Source: Fuscovulum sp. (GTDB taxonomy: Bacteria > Pseudomonadota > Alphaproteobacteria > Rhodobacterales > Rhodobacteraceae). Taken from it: a DNA stretch of 64,000 nt. Where the stretch lies: the NCBI GenBank assembly GCA_035192965.1, contig CP136571.1, positions 2,128,501 through 2,192,500 of the forward strand, read 5' to 3'. Positions 25,837-34,503 of this stretch are shown here, piece after piece (the first letter of the stretch is position 1; every line of letters starts with the position of its first letter). Below the pieces are notes generated by a model that worked only from the letters and a program-made list of their open reading frames with translations, was not told the origin of the DNA and searched no databases. The translations under genes and the position numbers were made by a program.

Positions 25837-28284
25837 ATGGCAGCAATACCGGCGAAGGCGCGGGCAGTGGTGATCGGGGGCGGCGTGTCGGGCTGTTCGG
25901 TGGCCTATCATCTGGCCAAGGCGGGCTGGACCGATGTGGTGCTGCTGGAGCGCAAGCAGTTGACGTCCGGCACCACATGGCATGCGGCGGGGCTGATCGG
26001 GCAGTTGCGCGGATCGGCCAACATGACGCGTCTGGCGAAGTATTCCGCGGACCTTTACGTCAAGCTGGAGGCGGAGACGGGGGTGGCGACGGGGATGCGG
26101 CAGGTGGGCAGCATATCGGTGGCCCTGACCGAGCATCGGCGGGAGGAATTGCTGCGGCAGGCGACGGTGGCGCGCATCTTCGGGGTGGATGTGGCGGAGA
26201 TTTCGCCGTCGCAGGTGAAGGAGATGTATCCGCATCTGAACGTGTCGGACGTGGTGGGGGCGGTGCATCTGCCGCTGGATGGGCAATGCGATCCAGCCAA
26301 CATCGCGATGGCGCTGGCCAAGGGTGCGCGGATGCGCGGGGCGCAGATTTTTGAGCATACCAAGGTGACGGGTGTGCGTCAGGCGGGGGGCCGCGTGACG
26401 GGGGTGGATTACATCGGCGCTGATGGCGAGCCGGGGTTCATCGCCGCCGATGTGGTGGTGAACTGCGGGGGCATGTGGGGGCGTGACCTCGCGGCGCAAT
26501 CGGGCGTGACGCTGCCGCTGCATGCCTGCGAGCATTTCTACCTGATCACCGAACCGGTGGAGGGGCTGGGCCATCTGCCCGTGCTGCGGGTGCCGGATGA
26601 ATGTGCCTATTACAAATCCGATGCGGGCAAGATGATGATCGGGGCCTTTGAGCCCAAGGCCAAACCCTGGGGCATGGGGGGCATCCGCGACGATTTCATG
26701 TTCGACACGCTGCCCGAGGATTGGGAGCATTTCACGCCGATCCTTGAAGATGCGATGAACCGCATGCCGCTGTTTCAGACGGCGGGGATTCACACCTTTT
26801 TCAATGGACCGGAGAGCTTTACCCCGGATGATCGCTACTATTTGGGCGAGGCGCCGGAGCTTGGCGGATACTGGATCGCGGCGGGGTATAACTCTGTCGG
26901 GATCGCGGGGTCTGGCGGGGCGGGGATGGCGCTGGCATCCTGGATCACCGAAGGCGAGCCGCCGTTTGATCTGTGGGAGGTGGATATCCGCCGGGCGCAG
27001 CCGTTCCAGCGCAACCGGGCATACCTTAAGGAACGGGTGAGCGAGACGCTGGGGCTGCTTTATGCGGACCATTTCCCCTATCGGCAAATGGTTACATCGC
27101 GTGATGTGCGGCGGACGCCGTTGCATGAGCATCTGAAGGCGCGCGGGGCGGTGTTCGGCGAGGTCGCGGGATGGGAGCGGGCGAACTGGTTCGCGAAGCC
27201 GGAGCAGGAGCGGGAATATCGGTACGGCTGGAAGCGGCAGAACTGGTTCGAGAACCAGAAGGCCGAGCATCTGGCGGTTCGGAACGGCGTCGGGTTCTTT
27301 GACATGACCTCTTTCGGGAAGATCCGGGTGGAGGGGCGCGATGCAGCGGCCTTTTTGAACCGGGTCTGTTCGGCAGAGGTGGACGTGCCGGTGGGGCGGA
27401 TCGTCTATACCATGTTTCTGAATGCGCGGGGCGGGATCGAGGCGGATTTGACGGTCACACGGCTGTCGGAGACGGCCTATCTGCTGGTGGTGCCGGGGGC
27501 GACGTTGCAGCGCAATCTGGCCCATCTGCGGCGCTGTCTGGATGAGGAATTCGTTGTCATCACCGACATGACGGCGGCGGAGTCCGTTCTGTGCGTGATG
27601 GGGCCGAAGGCGCGCGATCTGATGGCGCGGGTGTCCCCCGATGATTTCTCTAACGCAGCGCATCCTTTCGGGACGGCGCGTGAGATCGAGGTCGGCATGG
27701 GTTTGGCCCGGGCGCATCGGGTGACCTATGTGGGCGAGCTGGGGTGGGAGCTTTACGTCAGTTCCGACCAGACGGCGCATGTGTTCGAGGCGCTGGAGGC
27801 GGCGGGCGAGGGGTTGGGTTTCACGCTGTGCGGGCTGCACACGCTGGATTCCTGCCGGATCGAGAAAGCCTATCGCCATTGGGGCCATGACATCACCGAT
27901 GAGGATCATGTGCTGGAGGCGGGGTTGGGCTTTACCGTTTCGAAGAAGAAGCCGGCCTTCCTGGGTCGCGAGGCGGTGCTGCGCAAACAGGAGGCCGGGC
28001 TGAGCCGTCGGATGGTGCAGTTCCGGATGGAGGACCCCGAAGTCATGCTGTTCCACAATGAGGCCATTGTGCGCGATGGCCGGATCGTGGGGCCGGTGAC
28101 AAGCGGGAATTACGGGCACTTCCTCGGGGGCGCGATCGGCATGGGGTATGTGCCCTGCGCGGGCGAGAGCGAAGAAGCGGTGCTTGCCTCAAGCTATGAG
28201 ATCGAGGTGGCGGGGGTGCGGCATCGGGCTGTGGCGTCACTGGCACCGATGTATGACCCGAAATCGGAGCGGGTGCGTGCGTGA
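25837..28284 (+). CDS. FAD-dependent dehydrogenase with GcvT domain (DMGDH-like), copy 2
   Basis: An 815-residue paralogue of the preceding enzyme, with the same order of domains: FAD fold (VIGGGVSGCSVAYHLAKAG near 10, TTWHAAGL near 44) and a GcvT-like half after about 430 (AFLNRVCSAEVDVPVGR, GWELYVS). Sequence divergence from copy 1 is substantial, so the two may act on successive N-methyl intermediates or different substrates. AAGG lies just upstream of the ATG at 25837. It belongs to the operon that continues with the MttB homologue. Sarcosine, dimethylglycine or a related betaine product are candidate substrates. Confidence 0.88.
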   Translation: MAAIPAKARAVVIGGGVSGCSVAYHLAKAGWTDVVLLERKQLTSGTTWHAAGLIGQLRGSANMTRLAKYSADLYVKLEAETGVATGMRQVGSISVALTEHRREELLRQATVARIFGVDVAEISPSQVKEMYPHLNVSDVVGAVHLPLDGQCDPANIAMALAKGARMRGAQIFEHTKVTGVRQAGGRVTGVDYIGADGEPGFIAADVVVNCGGMWGRDLAAQSGVTLPLHACEHFYLITEPVEGLGHLPVLRVPDECAYYKSDAGKMMIGAFEPKAKPWGMGGIRDDFMFDTLPEDWEHFTPILEDAMNRMPLFQTAGIHTFFNGPESFTPDDRYYLGEAPELGGYWIAAGYNSVGIAGSGGAGMALASWITEGEPPFDLWEVDIRRAQPFQRNRAYLKERVSETLGLLYADHFPYRQMVTSRDVRRTPLHEHLKARGAVFGEVAGWERANWFAKPEQEREYRYGWKRQNWFENQKAEHLAVRNGVGFFDMTSFGKIRVEGRDAAAFLNRVCSAEVDVPVGRIVYTMFLNARGGIEADLTVTRLSETAYLLVVPGATLQRNLAHLRRCLDEEFVVITDMTAAESVLCVMGPKARDLMARVSPDDFSNAAHPFGTAREIEVGMGLARAHRVTYVGELGWELYVSSDQTAHVFEALEAAGEGLGFTLCGLHTLDSCRIEKAYRHWGHDITDEDHVLEAGLGFTVSKKKPAFLGREAVLRKQEAGLSRRMVQFRMEDPEVMLFHNEAIVRDGRIVGPVTSGNYGHFLGGAIGMGYVPCAGESEEAVLASSYEIEVAGVRHRAVASLAPMYDPKSERVRA

Positions 28285-28297
28285 CATCGGGCGGTCT

Positions 28298-28387
28298 GGG
28301 GGGCTTTGCGCCTTGTCTGCCATCGGTCCTTGGACCCGTGGCGGACGCGATGGCAGACCCCCGCAGGATATTTGGGAACAGATGAAT
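28298..28387 (+). repeat. Dispersed hairpin-tail repeat, copy 2, interrupted by a second hairpin
   Basis: The copy starts GGGGGGC-TTTGC-GCC (28298-28312). Where the arm should finish there is a foreign hairpin: GTCTGCCATCG (28315-28325) pairs with the complementary arm ending at 28358, with one bulged base and inner GTCC/GGAC pairs. The usual tail CCCCCGCAGGATATTTG and AACAGATGAA then resumes to about 28387. Confidence 0.75.
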
Positions 28388-28400
28388 CAGGGAGCGGGTC

Positions 28401-29987
28401 ATGGCTGAGGCAATCGAAGGCGCGGATGCGGGTACGGTGGGCGAGGTCTGCGAACCGACGCGGCGCGCTTCTGGGCGGTCTGGTGGGCGGTCGGCACGGG
28501 TGGCCCTGCGGTCGGCCCCGTTGGCCGAAAATGTGCGGCCCGTTCGCGGCGGCATGTCGGGCGGGCAGTACAAACCCCTGACCGAGGCCGGGATGGCGAA
28601 GATCCATGAAAGCGCGCTTGAAGCGCTGGAGGTGATCGGGCTGTCACAAGCCCCGCCATCAGGAGTGAAGATCCTGACCAAGGCAGGCGCGATTCTGGGC
28701 GACGATGGGCGTATCCGTTTTCCCCGCGCGCTGGTCGAGGACATGCTGACGGTGGCGGCGCGCAACATCACGCTGCATGCGCGCGACCCGAAGCATGATC
28801 TGGAACTGTCGGGAACCAAGGTGCATTTCGGCACGGCTGGGGCGGCGGTGCATATCGTGGACCCCATCACGCTGGAGTATCGCGAGTCGACCGCGCAAGA
28901 CCTGTATGACGGGGCGCGGCTGGTCGACAACCTCGACAACATCCACTTTTATCAGCGCACGATGGTTTGCCGTGATGTGGTGGACAACCGCGAGATGGAC
29001 CTGAACACGCTTTATGCCTGCCTTGCGGGTACGAAGAAGCATGTGGGGACATCATTCAGCGATCCGTCCCATGTCGCCGATTGTTTTGACATGCTCTACA
29101 CGGTGGCGGGGGGCGAGGAGAAATGGCTTGAGCGGCCATTTGTCAGCAATTCCAACTGCTTTGTCGTGCCGCCGATGAAGTTTGCCGAAGAGTCCTGCAT
29201 CACGATGGAGGATTGCGTGCGGCGGGGCATGCCCATGCTGCTTTTGAGCGCAGGGCAGGCGGGGGCGACGGCGCCTGCGCCGATCGCTTTGACCATAGTG
29301 CAGGCGGTGGCGGAATGTCTGGCGGGCGTTGTCTATGTGAACGCGATCAAGAAAGGGGCGCCGGCGATCTTTGGCACATGGCCCTTTGTCAGCGATCTGC
29401 GGACGGGGGCGATGTCGGGCGGGAGTGCGGAACAAGCCCTGCTGACGGCGGGCTGCGCGCAGATGCATCGGTTCTATGATCTGCCCGGTGGCGCGGCGTC
29501 GGGGATTTCCGACAGCAAACTGCCTGACATGCAGGCCGGTTGGGAGCAGGGCATCACGAATGCGCTGGCCGGTCTGGCGGGGTTGAACATGTGCTATGAG
29601 GCGGTGGGGATGCATGCATCGCTGCTGGGCTTCTGTCTGGAGTCATTGGTACTGGGCGATGACCTGCTGGGGCAGGCGATGCGGCTGGTGCGGGGGATCG
29701 ACGTGACCGAGGATTCCACCAGCATCGAGGCGATGAAGCAGGTCTGTCTGGGTGGACCCGGGCATTATCTGGGGTCGGATCAGACGCTGAGCCTGATGCA
29801 GACGGAATACATCTATCCCAATGCGGCCAACCGCATGAGTCCCAAGGAATGGAACGAGGCCGGAAAGCCGCTGTTGCTGGATACGGCAATCCGGCGCAAG
29901 AATGACATACTGGCTAAGGCCGGCTGCGTGGTCGATCCCGAGATCGATGCCGCGATCCGGGCGCGCTTCAACATCTATTTCCGGTGA
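28401..29987 (+). CDS. MttB-superfamily methyltransferase, non-pyrrolysine
   Basis: A 528-residue member of the trimethylamine/glycine-betaine methyltransferase superfamily. The TIM-barrel body from about residue 60 on shows family segments such as GGMSGGQYKPLTEAGM, HFGTAGAAVHIVDP, SFSDPSHVADCFDML and SDSKLPDMQAGWEQG. There is no in-frame stop that could be read as pyrrolysine, so it is of the MtgB-like class whose known members demethylate quaternary amines. Those enzymes methylate a corrinoid protein, but no corrinoid protein is encoded here. The neighbours instead have tetrahydrofolate-type GcvT domains. The first 50 residues are Arg/Gly/Ala-rich and of unknown use. Confidence 0.85.
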   Translation: MAEAIEGADAGTVGEVCEPTRRASGRSGGRSARVALRSAPLAENVRPVRGGMSGGQYKPLTEAGMAKIHESALEALEVIGLSQAPPSGVKILTKAGAILGDDGRIRFPRALVEDMLTVAARNITLHARDPKHDLELSGTKVHFGTAGAAVHIVDPITLEYRESTAQDLYDGARLVDNLDNIHFYQRTMVCRDVVDNREMDLNTLYACLAGTKKHVGTSFSDPSHVADCFDMLYTVAGGEEKWLERPFVSNSNCFVVPPMKFAEESCITMEDCVRRGMPMLLLSAGQAGATAPAPIALTIVQAVAECLAGVVYVNAIKKGAPAIFGTWPFVSDLRTGAMSGGSAEQALLTAGCAQMHRFYDLPGGAASGISDSKLPDMQAGWEQGITNALAGLAGLNMCYEAVGMHASLLGFCLESLVLGDDLLGQAMRLVRGIDVTEDSTSIEAMKQVCLGGPGHYLGSDQTLSLMQTEYIYPNAANRMSPKEWNEAGKPLLLDTAIRRKNDILAKAGCVVDPEIDAAIRARFNIYFR

Positions 29988-29994
29988 GGACAGA

Positions 29995-31425
29995 ATGACT
30001 TACGCGAACCTTTCCAAGTTCTACATCAACGGTGAATGGGTGGCGCCGCTGGGCGGAACCATGATGGGCGTAGAGAATCCCGCCACCGAAGAGATCGTGG
30101 CACAGGTGGCGCTGGGGTCGGTTGCGGATGCGGATCGGGCGATCATGGCGGCGCGGGCAGCTTTTGCAGGCTTCTCAACCTGGTCGGCGGAGGAGCGGAT
30201 CGCGCTGCTGGAGCGGATTCTGGCCGAGTACAACGCGCGCTATGAGGAATTCGCGGTGGCGATGAGCACCGAGATGGGTGCGCCGATGGCCTGGGCGCGC
30301 GAGGCGCAGGCCTGGGCGGGGCAGGTGCATCTGGAAAGCACAATCAAGGCGGCCAAGGAGTTTCATTGGGAAGAAATGCGGGGCGACACGCTGCTGATCC
30401 GTGAGGGGATTGGTGTTTGTGCGCTGATCACGCCGTGGAACTGGCCCATGAACCAGATCGCCTGCAAGGTGGGGCCAGCGATTGCGGCAGGCTGCACGAT
30501 GGTTCTGAAACCGTCTGAAATCGCCCCGCTGTCGGGCGTGCTGTTTGCCGAAGTCTGCCATGCGGCGGGCGTGCCTGCGGGCGTGTTCAACATGGTCAAC
30601 GGCTCTGGCCCCGAGGTCGGCGCGCGTATGTCGTCGCATCCGGAAGTGGACATGGTAAGCTTCACCGGGTCCACTCGCGCGGGTACGGCGGTTGCGGCGG
30701 CGGCTGCCCCCACCGTGAAGCGCGTGGCGCAGGAGCTGGGCGGCAAATCGGCCAATATCATCCTGCCGACTGCCGATCTGGCTGCGGCGGTGGCGGGCGG
30801 TGTGGAAGGCTGCTTTGGCAATACGGGGCAATCCTGCGATGCGCCCACGCGGATGTTCGTACCGATGGCGCGGATGGATGAGGCGCTGGCTGTCGCGAAA
30901 GAGGCCGCCGAGGCGGTGGTTGTGGGCGACCCCAACGATCCGGCGGTGACGATGGGGCCGCTGATTTCCAAGCTGCAATTCGACAAGGTGCAGGGGTTGA
31001 TCCAGAAGGGCATCGATGAAGGGGCCACGCTGGTGACAGGCGGCACGGGGCGGCCTGCCGGGCTGAACCGGGGCTGGTTCGCACGGCCCACCATCTTTGG
31101 CCATGTGACCAATGACATGACCGTGGCGCGCGAGGAAATCTTTGGCCCCGTGCTGGCGGTGATCGGTTATGAGACCGTCGATCACGCGGTAGAGATGGCC
31201 AATGACACCGTCTATGGCCTTGCCGCCTATGTGCAGGGGCCGACGGCAGAGGCGATTGCCGTGGGGCGGCGGATGCGGGCGGGACAGGTGAGCCTGAACT
31301 ACCCCGCCTGGGATACTTTCGCGCCCTTTGGCGGATACAAGCAATCGGGCAACGGTCGGGAATATGCCGATTGGGGCATCCATGATTTTTGCGAGGTGAA
31401 GGCAATCGTGGGTCACGGAAAATGA
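29995..31425 (+). CDS. NAD(P)-dependent aldehyde dehydrogenase
   Basis: A 476-residue class-I-type aldehyde dehydrogenase. PWNWPMNQIACKVGPA near 145, FTGSTRAGTAV near 225, ELGGKSANI near 248 with the general-base Glu, and GQSCDAPTRM near 282 with the catalytic Cys are present. GAGGAC precedes the ATG at 29995, just 7 nt after the mttB stop. It overlaps the next gene by 4 bp. It probably oxidises an aldehyde released from the methylated substrate, giving the acid and NADH. Which aldehyde is unknown. Confidence 0.92.
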   Translation: MTYANLSKFYINGEWVAPLGGTMMGVENPATEEIVAQVALGSVADADRAIMAARAAFAGFSTWSAEERIALLERILAEYNARYEEFAVAMSTEMGAPMAWAREAQAWAGQVHLESTIKAAKEFHWEEMRGDTLLIREGIGVCALITPWNWPMNQIACKVGPAIAAGCTMVLKPSEIAPLSGVLFAEVCHAAGVPAGVFNMVNGSGPEVGARMSSHPEVDMVSFTGSTRAGTAVAAAAAPTVKRVAQELGGKSANIILPTADLAAAVAGGVEGCFGNTGQSCDAPTRMFVPMARMDEALAVAKEAAEAVVVGDPNDPAVTMGPLISKLQFDKVQGLIQKGIDEGATLVTGGTGRPAGLNRGWFARPTIFGHVTNDMTVAREEIFGPVLAVIGYETVDHAVEMANDTVYGLAAYVQGPTAEAIAVGRRMRAGQVSLNYPAWDTFAPFGGYKQSGNGREYADWGIHDFCEVKAIVGHGK

Positions 31426-32321
31426 AATACGGCTATGTAGGTCTGGGCAATCTGGGCGGGCATCTGGCGGCGAGCCTGATCCGGGCCGGGCATGAGGTTG
31501 TGGTCTATGACCGCGATCCCGCGCTTGCCGAACGGCACCGGGCCATGGGGGCGAAAGTCGCCGCAGGCCCGGCCGAGGTGGCAGCACAGGTGGACCATGT
31601 GTTCACTTGCCTGCCGTCGCCTGCCGTATCCGAGGCGGTGCTGGCGCAACTGCTGACCGAGATGAAACCCGGCGCGACCTGGATCGAAAACTCCACCCTT
31701 GGGCGGGATGATATCCTGCGGCTGGCGGGGCTGGCGCGGACAGGGGGTGTGCGGCTGCTGGAGGCGCCTGTGACCGGGGGCGTGCATCTGGCCGCGCGGG
31801 GAGAGATCACCGTGCTGGTGGGCGGTGATGCCGACCTGTTCGCGATGCACAAACCCGCTCTGGAAGCGATCGGGAACCGCATCTTCCACATGGGCCCCTT
31901 GGGCAGTGCGGCAGTGATCAAGGTGATTACCAACATGCTGGCCTTCATCCATCTGGTGGCAGATGGCGAGGCGCTGATGCTGGCAAAGCGGGGCGGGCTG
32001 GACCTGAAGACCGCGTGGGAGGCGATTGCGGCTTCATCCGGCAGCTCCTTTGTGCATGAGACAGAGGGGCAGCTGATCCTGAATGGCAGCTATGACATTG
32101 CGTTCTCGATGGATCTGGCGCTGAAGGATCTGGGCTTTGCGATGGGGTTCGGGCGCGAATTCGGGGTGCCACTGGACCTTGCCGCGATGACCAACCAGAC
32201 TTTCATGAAGGGCAAGGCGGTATACGGCGGCGGCGCGCAATCAACGCAGATCGTGAAGCTCTTGGAGGATGCACTAGGCACCGATCTGCGGGCGGATGGG
32301 TTCCCGGCGCGGCTTGAGTAA
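31422..32321 (+). CDS. Beta-hydroxyacid dehydrogenase (3-hydroxyisobutyrate type)
   Basis: A 299-residue enzyme with the N-terminal GYVGLGNLGGHLA NAD(P) motif, EAPVTGGVHLAARG near residue 120 and GPLGSAAVIKVITNML with the catalytic Lys near 170. It has the layout of HIBADH, tartronate semialdehyde reductase and related proteins. It overlaps the aldehyde dehydrogenase stop (ATGA). In the operon it could reduce or oxidise a short hydroxy-acid or semialdehyde. No terminator hairpin with a U-tract follows; a minus-oriented copy of the dispersed repeat does. Confidence 0.88.
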   Translation: MKYGYVGLGNLGGHLAASLIRAGHEVVVYDRDPALAERHRAMGAKVAAGPAEVAAQVDHVFTCLPSPAVSEAVLAQLLTEMKPGATWIENSTLGRDDILRLAGLARTGGVRLLEAPVTGGVHLAARGEITVLVGGDADLFAMHKPALEAIGNRIFHMGPLGSAAVIKVITNMLAFIHLVADGEALMLAKRGGLDLKTAWEAIAASSGSSFVHETEGQLILNGSYDIAFSMDLALKDLGFAMGFGREFGVPLDLAAMTNQTFMKGKAVYGGGAQSTQIVKLLEDALGTDLRADGFPARLE

Positions 32322-32326
32322 GTCTA

Positions 32327-32380
32327 TTCTTCTCTGGGAAAATATCCTCTGGGGGTCCGGGGGGCGAAGCGCCCCCGGGG
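32327..32380 (-). repeat. Dispersed hairpin-tail repeat, copy 3 (minus orientation)
   Basis: Read on the minus strand: a G/C hairpin with loop GCTTC (bases 32357-32378), then GGACCCCC, AGAGGATATTTTCC and CAGAGAAGAA. It starts 6 nt after the stop of the hydroxyacid dehydrogenase gene. Confidence 0.85.
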
Positions 32381-32455
32381 CTTGCCATCCATTGCAGCGC
32401 GCGGGGTTGCATTTGCCGCCGTGGCGGGGAAGGTTCGCCGCAAAGGAGCCCGCCA

Positions 32456-33571
32456 ATGACCCTACGCAACAATGACGACCGCCGTTTTGCCGACCTGCTG
32501 CACCACCGCGCGGCGCGGCTGGAACAGGGGGATCCGGTCACGCCGCCTTTGGTCAGCGCAGCCACCTATCATCTGCCCCGGTCGGATGTGGGCGGTTTCA
32601 TCTATGGCCGCATGTCGATGCCGACCTGGGAAGAGGTCGAGGCGCAGATGGCGGTGTTGGAAGGCGCGCCTTGTGTGAGCTTCCCGTCAGGGATGGCCGC
32701 GATTTCGGCGGCGCTTTTTGCGGCGGTGGTTCCGGGTAAGCGGGTGATCCTTCCGTCGGACGGGTATTACACCGTGCGGCTGTTTGCCGAGGGGTTCCTG
32801 CGACCCTTCGGCGTGACGCTGGATTATGTGCCTACCGTAGATATGGCTGCGGCTGATTTCACGGGGGCGGGGATCGTCTATATCGAGACGCCGTCCAATC
32901 CGGGGCTGGAGGTGTGCGACATCGCCGCAGTGGCGGCGCGGGCCCATGCGGTGGGGGCGGTGGTGATTGTGGACAACACCACGATGACGGCGGTCTTGCA
33001 GCGGCCCTTGGACCTGGGCGCCGATCTGGTGGTGGCGGCGGATACCAAGGCACCGGGCGGGCATTCGGATGTGCTGTTCGGCCATGTGGCCGGGCGGGAT
33101 GCGGACCTGATGCAGAAGGTGCGGGATTGGCGCAAGCTGTCAGGTGCGGTGCCGGGGGCGTTCGAGGCTTGGCTCGTGCATCGCGGGATCGAGACGCTGG
33201 AACTGCGCCTGTCGCGTATGTGTGCCAGCGCGCAGGTCGTGGCGGAGCGACTGGCGGGGCATCCCAAAGTGAGGGCGCTGCGCTATCCGGGGCTGCCGGG
33301 TGATCCATCCCATGCGGTGACCGCGCAGCAGGCGCAGGGGTTCGGGTTCCTGATCGGGATGACGCTGGACAGTGCCGAGGTGGCGGAACGCTTTCTGGAG
33401 GCCTGCCCCTATATGGCGCGGACGACCTCTTTCGGGTCGACCCATTCGGCGGGGGAGCGGCGGGCGCGCTGGGGCGACGCTGTGCCGGAAGGGTTCTTGC
33501 GGCTGTCGATCGGGGTGGAGCCGGTGGAGGCGCTGTGGGACGGGATCAGCGCGGCGCTGGACGCTGTGTGA
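32456..33571 (+). CDS. PLP-dependent Cys/Met metabolism enzyme
   Basis: A 371-residue member of the cystathionine gamma-synthase/beta-lyase/gamma-lyase family. FPSGMAAISAAL near 78, YIETPSNPGLEVCDI near 142, IVDNTTM near 175 and the PLP-lysine segment AADTKAPGGHSDVLFG near 195 are clear; the last replaces the usual ATKY with DTKA. AAGGAG lies 8 nt upstream of the ATG. It may be read separately from the MttB operon. A role in homocysteine or methionine handling is plausible but not shown, and cystathionine beta-lyase is the main alternative. Confidence 0.85.
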   Translation: MTLRNNDDRRFADLLHHRAARLEQGDPVTPPLVSAATYHLPRSDVGGFIYGRMSMPTWEEVEAQMAVLEGAPCVSFPSGMAAISAALFAAVVPGKRVILPSDGYYTVRLFAEGFLRPFGVTLDYVPTVDMAAADFTGAGIVYIETPSNPGLEVCDIAAVAARAHAVGAVVIVDNTTMTAVLQRPLDLGADLVVAADTKAPGGHSDVLFGHVAGRDADLMQKVRDWRKLSGAVPGAFEAWLVHRGIETLELRLSRMCASAQVVAERLAGHPKVRALRYPGLPGDPSHAVTAQQAQGFGFLIGMTLDSAEVAERFLEACPYMARTTSFGSTHSAGERRARWGDAVPEGFLRLSIGVEPVEALWDGISAALDAV

Positions 33572-33576
33572 GGGGT

Positions 33577-33677
33577 GAAAATTCTTCGGCGAAGAATTTT
33601 CTACTGGCGATTTTTCTGCGAAAAATCGGGGCCTTCGGAGAAGGCGCTTCGGGAAATTTTTCGGTGAAAAATTTCCC
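33577..33677. repeat. Array B: four tandem hairpins with TTC-N3-GAA apex
   Basis: Between convergent genes: 11-bp stem at 33577-33601 (loop GGC), 9-bp at 33608-33628 (TGC), 6-bp at 33631-33645 (GGA), 12-bp at 33651-33677 (GGT). All are capped YTTC-NNN-GAAR. The second is identical in stem and loop to the solitary hairpin at 58064-58084. Confidence 0.9.
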
Positions 33678-33688
33678 TCTTGGCGCGG

Positions 33689-34423
33689 TCAGACGTTGGT
33701 CCAGCCGCCATCGATGCTGATCGCCTGCCCTGACAGAAAGACGGATTCGTCGGAGGCGAGGTAGACCGCCAGATGGGCAATCTCCTCGGGCTGGCCGATG
33801 CGGCCCATGGGTTGGCGCGCGATGAAGGCGGCGCGGGCGGCTTCGTAATCGCCCGTGGCGCGCAGGCGCTGTTCCAGCGAGGGGGATTCGACAGTGGCCG
33901 GGCAGATCGCGTTGCAGCGGATGCCGCGGGTGACGTAATCGGCAGCGATGGATTTGGTGATGCCAATGACGGCGGCCTTGGTCGCGCCATAGACGAAGCG
34001 ATTGGGCGCGGCGATGATCGACGAGGCGACCGAGGCGATGTTCACGATGGAGCCGCCGCCATTGTCCAGCATGGCTGGCAGGAAGGCGCGGGTGACGCGG
34101 TAGAGGGATTTCACGTTCAATTCGACCGAGAAGTCGAAATCCTTCTCCTCGCAATCGAGGATGGTGCCGGCATGAACGAAGCCCGCGCAATTGAAGAGAA
34201 TATCCACCGGGCCTGCCATGGCGGCGAGGGCCGTTATGGCGGCGGCATCTGTCACGTCGAGGCGGTGGGCGTCGATTCCTTCGTCGCGCAGCGCCTCAAC
34301 CGCTTTGCTGTTGATGTCGGTCGCGATGACGCGGGCGCCTTCGGCCTTGAACGCGCGGGCTGTGGCGAGGCCGATCCCGGCGCCAGAGGCGGTGCAGAAG
34401 GCGGTTTTGCCTGCAAGGCGCAT
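33689..34423 (-). CDS. SDR oxidoreductase (DHRS6/KDF-dehydrogenase-like)
   Basis: A 244-residue classical SDR with TASGAGIG at about residues 11-18, NCAG near 81, a Ser in the NIASVASS segment and YGATK near 145-149 as the catalytic residues. The C-terminal SGQAISIDGGWTN is typical. The sequence style is close to the group containing 2-keto-3-deoxy-L-fuconate dehydrogenase and 3-hydroxybutyrate dehydrogenase type 2, but the substrate cannot be set. A palindrome 65-80 bp upstream may control it. It converges on the PLP enzyme across array B. Confidence 0.87.
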   Translation of the reverse strand: MRLAGKTAFCTASGAGIGLATARAFKAEGARVIATDINSKAVEALRDEGIDAHRLDVTDAAAITALAAMAGPVDILFNCAGFVHAGTILDCEEKDFDFSVELNVKSLYRVTRAFLPAMLDNGGGSIVNIASVASSIIAAPNRFVYGATKAAVIGITKSIAADYVTRGIRCNAICPATVESPSLEQRLRATGDYEAARAAFIARQPMGRIGQPEEIAHLAVYLASDESVFLSGQAISIDGGWTNV

Positions 34424-34487
34424 GATCCTGTCCCTTATCCCTATGCCTGCCAGTCAAGCGGATGGCGGGCGCGGGGGCAAGGACAAA

Positions 34488-34503
34488 CTGACATGTTAGT
34501 CAG
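34488..34503. promoter_or_regulatory. Palindrome CTGAC-N6-GTCAG upstream of SDR
   Basis: CTGAC (34488-34492), ATGTTA, GTCAG (34499-34503) is an inverted repeat 65-80 bp before the SDR start. It also contains the stop codon of the upstream SDR gene. The TGAC...GTCA form resembles GntR/FCD operators. No GntR gene of that class lies in the window. Confidence 0.45.

Noticed and set aside
23005..28119. A very long open frame (about 1700 codons) on the minus strand opposite both flavoenzyme genes.
   Set aside because: It is antisense to two well-supported enzymes and is rich in Arg, His and Pro with no domain. It comes from the high GC3 bias of the real genes.
32380..32455. Possible SAM-type riboswitch in the leader of the Cys/Met PLP enzyme gene.
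   Set aside because: The leader has G/C hairpins and a GCAAAGGAG end that recalls SAM-II, but I could not find the conserved SAM-II core or its pseudoknot pairing. A covariance-model search would decide.
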